This document shows positions 28,701-39,090 of a stretch of DNA of 64,000 bases, one piece after another (the first letter of the stretch is position 1; the number at the start of each line of letters is the position of its first letter). A program made the position numbers and the translations under genes. Below the pieces are notes generated by a model. The model saw only the letters and a program-made list of their open reading frames with translations. It was not told the origin of the DNA and made no database searches. The DNA comes from Lethocerus indicus (lineage: Eukaryota; Arthropoda; Insecta; Hemiptera; Belostomatidae), in the NCBI GenBank assembly GCA_019843655.1, contig JACDQD010000106.1, positions 1,922,001 through 1,986,000 of the forward strand, in the 5' to 3' direction.

Positions 28701-31700
28701 GGTATTTCGTACGGACCTGATCAATTTACGATAGCAATTATTAACGAGAAACCAATTTATGTGGAGATTTATTAGGATAGAAAGGCAACAAATGCGAGCC
28801 AATAGATTTATCCTTAATAATATACTTTTGGTTATGGGCAATTATTGAAACTATAATTGTTCCTCAGTTGCCGAGACGTTAGGCGGACATACGAGCGGAT
28901 TATTACCAACTATTACCAAGGTTTTTTATTAGATTGCGAAAGCTCCAATAGTTTCCAGCTAGTGCGCGTAATAGACACCTTCGACATAATGCATTTTATG
29001 TTGCTGAATGCTGGACGCTAACGTCAATCCGCACTTTTTTAATGTGTTAATTTACATACACGTAAGACAAAGAGAACTGACTCTGCGGTGGACTGAAGGA
29101 CAAAGTTACTGCTTCTCATTCCGTTCCACTGCTCCGGTGCTTAACTGTTGCCGGTCGCATTCGAGTTATATCACAATACAATTGTAGACTGTAATTGTCC
29201 CGGTTATTTTTTTATTTTAGGGCTCTCGTATACATTAAGTCGCGTATGATCCGAGTTGATGGACGGTCCATTCAGGTTCGATGAATATTGAGCACTGTCG
29301 GGCTTGAGGACGAGGGCGCCTCTGCGCGGTCGACATCCTCCGCCTAATGAGCTGACAAATTATAGTTTGGACCGCCAGCGAAATTTGCACCAGGAAGGAT
29401 TCCAATGGAAGGATTCCATTTGATGGGGGTAACAATAACCGATTTAAAATTAATTAATCAAATTTACTAACATTAATCTTACGCCTATTGCATTCAATTA
29501 CCCGGTGGACCGTCGACTGGCTATTCATCGCAAAACAGACTGTAAAATGGGCATTCCTCCGATATAAAATTCCTTCTTAATGTATATATTTTTCGTAGAG
29601 AGTTTGGCTTAATTGTTCCTTGATGAATGAGAGATGTTTGATTTCGTCAGGTCTAATTCGGCCGTAGAAAGTGAATTGTACTAAGTACTAAGCCTATCTT
29701 ATACTTGGAATGTACCTCCGAACTTTTTCTTAGAGAATTGCCATTAATATGTCCCGCAGAAGGAGATTACGCGTTTTCCATCAGGGCAATTGATCCATCC
29801 GAAATTAATTAATGCGACCAAATAATGCCAATTATTTTTGGCAAAAGCAGAAGGGAGGTGCGTACAATAATGCATTTTCACATCATCTCGGGTCCCTCAG
29901 GGACGTAAGTATGGAAGGAACTGAAAATGGACCATAATATTTTCAAAAATTAATTACAGGAATCTCTTGAGGATATTACAGTTTAATACACGTTTGGGAG
30001 TGAAGGCTACTCATTAGAGCCACCGGAGTTAATGCCGCCGTCATGAAGCGCAATGTATCATTCCTAAAGACAATTTTGGAAAGGTTCTGAAATTGAAAAA
30101 CTAAATTCGTTTTTGGAGAATATAACGATACTTATATTGTTGTGGAACTTCCAAATGGTGGGAAAATTACGTTAATAATCCAGTTGGAATAGCGGCCCCT
30201 TATTAAAAGAAGAAACGATTTAAAGTGAACTCTGAATACCTACTCAATAAATGAAAAGTCGATAATTACAGTTCCAGAACTCATATATATGTAAATTCTG
30301 TGAACTAAATCTGTGAACCCTTCCCAGTAAATGAATCTTGGCGCATTGATTATACCTATACCTGTCAGCGCTTAGAAGTTCAGACTTCTAATAATATTTG
30401 CACTTCCATACACAAATTTCAAAATGTAGGTCACTAATCTACTGGTGGAATACCACAGAGGACGATGAGACGGTCAAGCCGGTATAACATAAAAAATAAT
30501 TATCCAGAATCGGCGCGAATTTTTCGATTTGATTTATAAAACAGATTTTATTCTACAAAAAGTACAAAACTAAAAGGTACAACTTAAAATTTCATAAAAT
30601 AGTGCAAACGTAAAAATAATTTTATACTCAATACGATGAAATAAAAAAACCTGAATTAACATCGCTAACAAAAAATTGTAGGCTAATTCATAATTATCAA
30701 CTTAACTGTCATTATCATTTTTATTTCCACAAGGAAATAAATAATTAAGTAGTGTTTTAGCCGGTTAAAATTTAGAACAACCAACCTTTGTTCAGGTTTC
30801 TCTCTTCTAAATTGTTATCCGCAACAACTCGTTTTATAAATTGAGCCGTCAATCGGGCAGATATAACATGGTTCGACTGATGGGCCCAAAATTAAATATC
30901 TTAGGGCCCAATTTAAAAGAACGTCGCGAGAATTATTTTTTCCCCACCCTGGAATGTCGCCAAAGCTCGTCATGCAGACCAGATGAAAATCTCGGCCATG
31001 CCCTGCCCACTGGGTTGCGCCACGATAACTAATTCAACGAATTCTGATTGACTTTCACTATTACCGAAACTATATTTATAGTGCTATAAACCTTAACCCT
31101 CTATTAGTTTCTATTAGTTATTAAAGGGGACCAGTACTATGTTTCGAGTGCGCCTACCCGGATGTACGGTAATTAAATTGGACAAAATTTGCTTTTAACT
31201 GAATTTATACATAATATGTCATCATCTGTGGACATGGACTTCTGAAAAGAAAATGGAATTACATAACTGTCGTTGAATTTTAATTTATCGATGTAATATT
31301 TTATGTTATCACTAAATTATATTAGTATATTTTGCAATTGTAGCTATTTCTTAAATCAATACTTTTTCCCGAGATTTCTGTCCGAAGAATATTTATCTTA
31401 ATTCATTCATCACTTGACAGGAGATCATCAATTGCGAGAGACTGATTCACAGAAAAGTTCAATATAATTTATCACTGGATTTATATTTGATTGGAGAATT
31501 GAGTAATTATTAATCGTTCACGAGTCGAAATGCCCATTGAAATGGAGGATAACTGGGCAAGGTTCCAATGAATTTACAGCTCGTGGAATTCGATAGTTCG
31601 AAATATCGCAGTTGTACGACAAACTGTATTCAACCTCGATCGGACCCGAACCTGGAACCAGAGAGAAGAAAATGCACGACCGAGTCTCATTTGTTGCGAA

Positions 31701-32240
31701 CCGCCGGGGGCGGACAACCTCGCCGACCTGCATTTCAATATGGCAATGAAACTATTCGACTAATTGCCCTTACAAGTCCGCGTGGAACCAGCCATTGTGT
31801 CTGGCCATGACAAACTTGTCCCGATTAAATTGCAACCGGCAGCGTTCTACTCAATTCAGTTTACAATCTACAGGCAGGAAACGAAAAATTATAAATCACA
31901 GTACTCGGCGTCTTTACAATAATACGATTCAAATTTTAAAGAAGGTGTAATTTACAACAAATCCCACGAGGCGAATCGGATAATTGAATTCCAAATAAAT
32001 TAATTTCCCCGGTTAGCGGGCGCGGGTTGCAAACAAAAATTAACAGTTTTACACTGTACGAAGTATTACAGAATAAAACAAATAGTAAAAAAATCTCATT
32101 AGATTTCACAAGCTTCTACACACTTTGCGTAAGCAGCCGACCGGTCGGAACACAGTTCCTATTGCAACACTTCTCCAATCATTTTAGTTTTCTCCGAATT
32201 AACGTCAGTCTTGTTGCACTAAACTATAGTTTCGATCATT
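22730..32240. other. Non-coding stretch, no supported gene
   Basis: No gene can be supported. Simple sequence includes an AAT run at about 25702-25721 and a 16-bp AT palindrome at 27921-27936. Open frames on both strands overlap at 28530-28841, lie around a 12-bp inverted repeat and have no recognisable domain. The remaining frames are all under about 100 codons with no motif. Confidence 0.55.
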
Positions 32241-32243
32241 TTC

Positions 32244-32326
32244 TATGTATAGTCTACTATACTATACATAACAAGGACTTACAGGTATACTTTGCTAACT
32301 TTTGTTTCTACAATATATTGTTGTAG
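32244..32326. repeat. Two adjacent AT-rich hairpins
   Basis: TATGTATAG at 32244-32252 pairs perfectly with CTATACATA at 32262-32270 (9-bp stem, 9-nt loop). About 40 bp on, CTACAA at 32308-32313 pairs with TTGTAG at 32321-32326. They lie immediately upstream of the diverged 70-bp monomers at 32351-32462, so they may be part of the same degraded mobile element. That link is inferred from position only. Confidence 0.6.
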
Positions 32327-32350
32327 ATTTCTTATAATGATTGTAATGAT

Positions 32351-32462
32351 TTAGTTAAGTACATTTCCGCACCACACTCTGGGGAGCGCTAGTTTATCGG
32401 TGCAAGTGCACCCAACGACGTTTAGTTCAGTACATTTCCGCACCACACTCAAGGAAGCGCTA
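32351..32462 (+). repeat. Diverged dispersed copy (about 1.6 units) of the 70-bp monomer
   Basis: Two partial copies of the monomer that forms the large array at 48296-48922. Both contain the block ACATTTCCGCACCACACTC (32361 and 32432 onward, a period of 71 bp), preceded by TTAGTTAAGT or its variant TTTAGTTCAGT. They are separated by ATCGGTGCAAGTGCACC, also diagnostic of the monomer. The G-rich block is degenerate here (TGGGGAGCGC and AAGGAAGCGC instead of AGGGGGCGC). This shows that the monomer family is dispersed and that this copy is older or decaying. Confidence 0.93.
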
Positions 32463-32889
32463 TTGCATATTACATGTTTCCTATAAAGTGAACAGAGACC
32501 CACTAGAGTGTTAGTTATTTTAAAGATGTTCAATCATTCTCCATACTTTAACATGATTTACACGTTCTTTCCTCCGACACGTCATCTCTCAATAATATCC
32601 CCAAAATTCGTATACGTCGCTCAGGAATCCACTAAAATCGTATCCATTAAGAAAAAAACAGGTCGTTCTTTTATACCTTCAGGATTTTTTTAACGGCCCA
32701 ATCGAGCACTCTGAAACATAAAATGCCATACAAGGCTGCGGCGCACTACGTGCCATGCCCTTGATCTTTGCTATTTCGCTCGGGGGAAATATAATATATT
32801 CAAACAATTAAAATACAGCCGGTTGAGTGATATGTTGAAAACAGGTTTAATATGACCTACAAAGTGTTGTCCGGTGGCTCTAAATTATT

Positions 32890-32936
32890 CCCTCTCCTTC
32901 TCTCTCACTCTCTCTCCCTCTCTCTCTCTCTCTCTC
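32890..32936. repeat. CT-rich (GAGA-type) microsatellite
   Basis: A nearly pure CT tract of about 47 bp. On the minus strand it reads GAGAG repeatedly, the word bound in insects by GAGA factor and related proteins. It lies about 90 bp upstream of a TATA box, which is why I consider a promoter just downstream. Confidence 0.9.
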
Positions 32937-33025
32937 GGGACTCATGCCCTCGCCGATACCATATCGATGTGTATATCGGTTCCGAAAATTGGATCGATTG
33001 ATTCAAATTTATACAACCAGAGGCA

Positions 33026-33050
33026 TATAAAATCCTCGTCGGCGTCAATT
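33026..33050 (+). promoter_or_regulatory. Possible core promoter (TATA box, weak initiator)
   Basis: TATAAAA at 33026-33032 is followed at 33045-33050 by TCAATT, one base off the insect initiator TCAKTY, though the spacing (about 21 bp from TATA to the A) is shorter than the usual 30. A CT/GAGA tract lies upstream. A short open frame starts at 33102 with a good context (A at -3, G at +4) and runs 71 codons to 33317; its product is unrecognised. TATA boxes are common by chance in AT-rich DNA, so this is only a candidate. Confidence 0.18.
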
Positions 33051-33630
33051 TGAGTCGTTAACTCCCCGCGGTTATAGGCCCGAGCGGAGCGCTATCCAGA
33101 AATGGAGCCGAACAAGAAGAAATGTCCTCCAGCTCGGCATTGGCCGCTAATTGGACGCTTCCTATCAATATTTATAACTCTATCCGCTTCTCGCTCTTAC
33201 CTTAGGGAACAGATTTTGTCAAAATATGAATGCGAATCGACTCCGAAATTCTGTGGCTTTCCGCAAGCCTTATTTCTTGTCGGACAGAAATATTATATCC
33301 AAGGGGCTCAATTATAATATTTTATGGAATAATAATAAGACCAACTTGCATGGCGGTTCTAATCGCTTGCATAATTTCCACTTGTTATGTATTATCCTGA
33401 TACGTACAACTGATATGTACAGAAGAATCCATTGCCTCAAACAATAACAGTAATCATCACCTTGTAAAATCTTCATTCAAATTCCAATTAATCCGCTCAT
33501 CCATACGGTCCTGTGAATAATTAAGTATAATTTGTTGTTGTGTGTAGGTCATAAATTATTAGTATTATCATATTCCGGCACAGCGCAAAGTTTAAACAAA
33601 GGTTTCTGATGCAGTAATTGTTGTTGTTCT

Positions 33631-33660
33631 GATTGCTAATCAGTTCATTGATTAGCAATC
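33631..33660. repeat. Perfect hairpin, 12-bp stem and 6-nt loop
   Basis: GATTGCTAATCA at 33631-33642 is followed by a six-base loop and its exact reverse complement TGATTAGCAATC at 33649-33660. It does not match the mature sequence of any conserved insect microRNA that I checked by eye. It is too short for a typical pre-miRNA unless imperfect pairing extends it. A terminus of a decayed element or a cruciform site is possible. Confidence 0.85.
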
Positions 33661-36303
33661 TGACTGAATGTAATCGGTACATTGTAAATGTTGAAATGTT
33701 GAACAACAGATAATTGTTGGGCTGGTTACATGTACAATGTTGACAAAAGAAATATTCCAACATTAATATATACACGTTACGAATATTCCGATGGGATGCA
33801 TGCAGGCTCATAATTTAACATATTGGACGATAGAATAATGTAAATGCCTAATGAAATAAGACTCTTTTGTTCTGTATTCAACCGCGGCTACCGAGACTTC
33901 CTCATACTATCGGGCTTACCCCACACGGCCCTATCTTTATGGCCTGTTTCCTTTACGGGATCGAAATAGGGTAGGGCTTTTGATATTTACTTTTATCTTC
34001 ACCTTTTTTTAAAAGTGATTCCTGGTTTCTCTTATCTCCTTTCCCCCTATTCCGGGTAGTACTTTCAAATCACTGCCTATAATTCCGGGTGGGGTTTGTC
34101 AAACATTACCGGAAGAACAAGTAATTGATTAGGAAAATGAAATAAATAAATATCCTTACGCGTAAATTGAATTTCCACGGTTAAAATAAAGTAATAAAAA
34201 GATAGAAAAATTAATAGATGATCTAACATTAATGAATTATTTATCTGTGACTATAATTACATTGTATCTTTCGTACGAATCTAATGCGATTGGGGAATCG
34301 CAATTCGAAATATTAAATTTAAAGGATTAATTATTCAGAAATTTGATGCCCTAAACAAGTGTTGTGATGTTCTCATCTTACAGCTTAATTTTATCAGTTG
34401 CTGAATCGATTAAGAAAACACGTGAGCACCATTATCGTTATATAATTAAGGGGAGCTGTCAACAATGAAGTTGTCTTCAGTCTTTTGACAGGAATGAATT
34501 TTGAAAATGATACCGATATGAATTGACGCCTCCGTTTTGAATTCGATATTTATTTCGTTGCGTGACAGCACAGCAAATTACAAACAAAAAATTATCACTT
34601 TAACATCATCGTTAGGTTCTTTGGTTCTATGAGGCGCTAAAAAAATCATCTCATCCAGGGCGTTTCCATAAACAATAAATTAAAATCATACATGCAAAAG
34701 AAGGTATGTACCCTTAATTTATATATAACCTCCAAGCCTTACATAGTGAATTGTGGTATGAATTTATACCACATTCAAATATTCAAGTTGCCTTACACTT
34801 GCTCGTGCTAGAAACTGCACGATAATTAGTCGGATTTTTCACTTTCGACCGGTCATTTTCGAAACCGGTTCTCAGGGCGCGTTACATCACACGTTACGGG
34901 TAGTAATTCCATTTGCCGGCGGTCTCGCGACTATCAGTCGATCGTGTAAAACGCCTCAACCTCAAGATGTGATGAATTTTTCATTCGGGAGCTTAGCTAT
35001 CTAATATATAGTGGAAACTTGAAAGCCTAATCAACAGTTGACTAAATACAGCCGATGAAATATCTATTGTCGTTGAGCTGTTCTGTCGACATATTTAACG
35101 TGGAAAATTTATTTGGCGCGAACTACACTCTGGGTAAATATCAGGAGTTTAATAAAATACAGAAGACGAATCGCCCGCCACAAATTGTGAAGAATATATG
35201 GCACAAATATTTATATAACTTGTTTGCATAATACGTGTTCGCTATACGGTTATTTAATGGATGTAAATCATTCATGTACCGCATTTGAATTCCCAATACG
35301 GCCGCATAAGTCGTCCCGTAGGCATTAAATCAGTTATGTGGCCGGTTGACGCTGAGGCTTAAGGTAACCGTCGACAGGTAGTTTAATATTTAATTAATCT
35401 CGCATACTTAGAATTCGTGCGCCTCTTTTACACTACAACTATTTGTCGACCGTTGCGGCGAAGGGAACTTACATTTAAACATGAACTCAGTATTGCTGGA
35501 TTACTCTCTGCCGGCTATATTTCTCACTTACTATTCCTGCTTGCTTTGGAATTCCTGCTTGAAAATATAATCATGAGCAGTTCGAAAGAAATTCCGAGGT
35601 GTTCAAAACAAAAACTAATAAGTGACGATAGTTACAAATAAGTTCGGGTAGTTGTAAAATCGGTACGGAATAATTAACATCCATAAATAAACACATATTG
35701 GTCGAAGGGAGAGATGGAAGATGGGTCGAAGTTACCGGGGATCGACTGAGGCTATTTAGAGATTATCAATGCAGGTGAGGGTGAGCTAGACGTCCGGGAC
35801 GGAGGAGACTTTGAAGTCGTTCGAATTTTCCTACAGAACGACAGAGGTCAGTTAGAGGTGACCTACGTGACCGGGCGACCTCCAAATGACCTCTGCGGTT
35901 CCCCTTCAAAATTCGACCTAATTCAGATGCACTATTGTGATATGACAAGTTTTGTATAATACATAAATAATACATGGCATAAAATATTCCAAACGACTTG
36001 TTTAATTCCTAAATTATCATTTTATTATCATTTTATATATTACGAAAATAAAAAATAGTAGGCATACGAATGCAAAGCTTCAAAAGATTCTGATACCGAA
36101 ACCTGTCTTCCATAAAACTATATTATGTTATATACACACATATATAAGTATACAGTTGTCAGTGCGGGATATATCGACACAAGCAGTCATTTCTACGTCG
36201 GTGCCTTCCTAAATCTTGGATCTCGGTTACCTTCCGTATCTTGGGAGACATCAGTAGCGAGGCGTGGCAGGTGGTGGACCCGTAGTGTGTTATGCTAATA
36301 ACG

Positions 36304-36350
36304 CCTCCTTCTCCTCCTCCTCCTCATCCTCCTCCTCCTCCTCCTTCTTC
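36304..36350. repeat. TCC trinucleotide microsatellite
   Basis: An interrupted TCC/TTC run of about 47 bp. In one frame it encodes a serine run, which I regard as an artefact of the repeat, not as evidence for a gene. Confidence 0.92.
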
Positions 36351-38142
36351 TGCTCCCCACTAGGAAATGTCAAGGACGGCCCAGTCCCTGACTCCCGCCC
36401 CCGCCACCGCCCCCGGCACTACAACATCCGATCGCGTCTCACCCGGCCACCCCTTAATTGTTTAGGCGCGACAAAATTAGAGCCAACCGGTAGCCATCGG
36501 CAGTTTTTTGCCTGGACTCATTAGACTTTTTAATACACAGTAGTTAAGCTCACAAGTACTTCCTGAAGAAAGTAATTATATATTAATAGCAATTATTATT
36601 TTAGATATTCACAGTTAGACATGCAAGGTATAATTTCTTTCGTTCGCATCTCTGTTAAACCTCTTTACACTTACATCGACAGAAGTCCACCTGCGTCTAT
36701 TTCACTACATAATATTATTATTATACACTTACTTTCTTGAACTGGGAACATAATTATAACTAAAAAAATGGAGAAAACATTTAAAAAATTCGCTTCTAGA
36801 ATACTACATAGTTTTGGTACTATCGATATTTCTGCCAACTCTACTAAATGTTGGGTCAATGTATGGCACTCTTTTTATCTAATTTTCTAAATAAGATTTG
36901 ACATTTTCGGATGCCGAGTAAAAATTTTATTTTAATCAGGATGCGATATCACCGTAAAATTATAATTCGTAATTGATATTCGTTTACAAATTACCCACTC
37001 CACCCACCAAAAATGGACTACCAAGGATCAACCTTGCCAGCAAGGTCTTCGAGATCGTTTGCTTTCAATTTTCGACGGGATGACTGAACACTTCGTCCAC
37101 AGTAACTCTGTTAGCGTTGCTTAACTTGTTAGTCTAAACTGAATAAATTCGTCGCGAACATGATACCTGTTAGTAGACGACAGTAGTAAGCGAGATTGCA
37201 AAGGAGGAATTCGGGACATGAAATCGTAATCGAGTGAGACAAATGGACAGGTTAAGAATGTCCTCCAATTCCGACTGATATTTAGTTCCACAGGGTCAGC
37301 AGCGTTAGGAGAAGTAGAGCCCAAATGAAAACCTTATTAAAGACCGCAGTTCACCTTTCAGAACATTTACCGAACGACATAAAATATAGCGTTTAGCGCG
37401 CATTAACTTCACTTTATCAAACTTATATAGTTGAAATAACTTATTTCGGCATCGCATGAGTCCTTGAAAAAATGGCCTTATGCGGCAATTTGTCTCATAT
37501 TCGTTAAGTCTCTTACCTGTTAATTTATTTCATAATTTACAGGGGGAAGGGATTTACACTGAATTAATCTGGAAGTTCTAGAATTTAAAAAAATGTTGAT
37601 ACCGCATCTTAAATTATTAATTGGATGAAATATCATTTATTATATGAGAGCGTTCGTGAAACATTCGTTATCCTCTTTTAAAATATACTCAAGGAGGATC
37701 TACGATGATTAGTTTCAGTCTGAGTTATTAGCAATGATACATTGCATCGAGAACGAGATAAGGTTTAACTTAATATGTTTTCGCATTCCCATTCAGACAC
37801 TGCTTCCGAAACGACATCATTTTAAGTCTTAATGGCTGTAACACGTTTAGTAATGGGGCAATATTTCTTTTTCCGTGTGTACCCGTTTTCTACGGACGGT
37901 TCGCAGGATCTGAATATGAAAACTGCATAATTATTTAGTATTCCTGGCGTCGGGTGTAAACAGCGCCCATTAACCCCCAGGAACGTGTGCGGCGATGAAG
38001 CATAAGGTAAATAGTGGCTACCGATTAAAATTCAGTCCGTTCCTTCTATCGCGCACACACTCTCCAATTACCGCTCTTTGTCTTCTATTCAAATGAAGAC
38101 CACAATAATTGCCCCGTTCGGACCCCTGATAAAGACATTTCT

Positions 38143-38176
38143 AGTACAAGTTTAATTTCTTCATTAAACTTGTATT
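38143..38176. repeat. Hairpin, 12-bp perfect stem extended to 14 with one G-T pair
   Basis: TACAAGTTTAAT at 38145-38156 pairs exactly with ATTAAACTTGTA at 38163-38174 across a TTCTTC loop. One G-T and one A-T pair add to the outside. The geometry (12-bp stem, 6-nt loop) matches the hairpin at 33631-33660, although the sequences differ. The function is unknown. Confidence 0.85.
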
Positions 38177-38562
38177 CATAATCGAGCCCTAATTATGCAC
38201 CGTAATTATCCGCAAGCCGTTTAATTCCGCGGTAATCTCGTGTTTACCCCACAATACTTTATGTAGATTAGCGCCGAAATCGATACCGGTCATTATTTTA
38301 TTAACCATAATTTATGCCCGTAAATCTGGTACCCGAAACGCGGAGAGTGCTTATTAAGGACCTATCAGGAAAACATTCCGCCCAATTTTTCTGTAGGAAC
38401 GTGGAATCATTTTCGAATAAGGAAACGGTAGCCCAAGCCGATAAAAGTGTAAATGGTTGAAAATAAATAAGCGAGTGGAGACAGAAGGTCGCAAGAATGG
38501 TAATAAAAAAAATTAGTATAAGAAAACAAATTGCAAGTGTTATGTTTCATTTACATATATAC

Positions 38563-38606
38563 AAGCACACGCACACAAAAGCACGCGCGCTCGAGCACAC
38601 ACATGG
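38563..38606. repeat. Purine-pyrimidine alternating CA/CG tract
   Basis: Short CA, CG and CACG runs with interruptions. Alternating purine-pyrimidine DNA of this kind can adopt Z-form in principle. No gene association is visible. Confidence 0.75.
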
Positions 38607-39046
38607 ACATATGTAACGTACAATAATTATATTCACCAATTGTTCCGTCATCAATGAGATAGATGTACATGAAAATCAGTTCAATTTTCACATAAATCTG
38701 TTATACAAGTACATCACAAATACTGTTGTATTGTTAAAATACTGCATAACTGAAGACTAGGATATTATTATTAACCGTAAAGAACCTTTAATTTCAGGTA
38801 GTTAGGAGGGGGGGTTCAGGTATATGGGGCCGGACTAAGAGGCGGCCGATTCTCAACCGGCTCCATCGAAAATCATACGTGCGATCAATTTGTTAAAAAG
38901 CTCGCGTAAAACACAGGCGCGAAAGTGTCCGAAGGACGATCGGCGTCCGCCAGGTAGCAATTAGCCGGAGTTGAAAACGTTCCAGGAAAATCCTTGTTCT
39001 CGCCCGTTCCTATTCCCAATTACCGATTCGTTTCATTACAGTTGAT

Positions 39047-39090
39047 CGGAACGGTACATCCTTTTGGCCGGAACGGTACGATCTTTTGGA
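39047..39090 (+). repeat. Two tandem 22-bp units
   Basis: The two units share CGGAACGGTAC at 39047 and 39069 and end in CTTTTGG or TCTTTTGG. They differ by a few bases. The duplicated block carries a GGAACGGTAC core that could be a paired binding site. Confidence 0.7.

Larger units (their letters stand above)
33318..38140. other. Non-coding stretch, no supported gene
   Basis: No gene can be supported. It contains the 33631 hairpin, an 8-bp hairpin at 34752-34773 (TGTGGTAT/ATACCACA) and a TCC microsatellite near 36304-36350. The TCC run makes a spurious poly-serine stretch in an open frame at 36264-36524. All other open frames are under 80 codons with no recognisable content. Confidence 0.55.

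Noticed and set aside
32500..32530. A remnant of the element arm next to the 32-kb monomers (GTGTTAGTTATTTTA resembles arm block GTGTTAGTTACTTTA)
   Set aside because: The match is short, and its orientation and side relative to the monomers do not fit the 48-kb element. Could be chance in AT-rich DNA.
36264..36524. Open frame with a poly-serine run
   Set aside because: Produced by translating the TCC microsatellite; the rest has no protein-like features.
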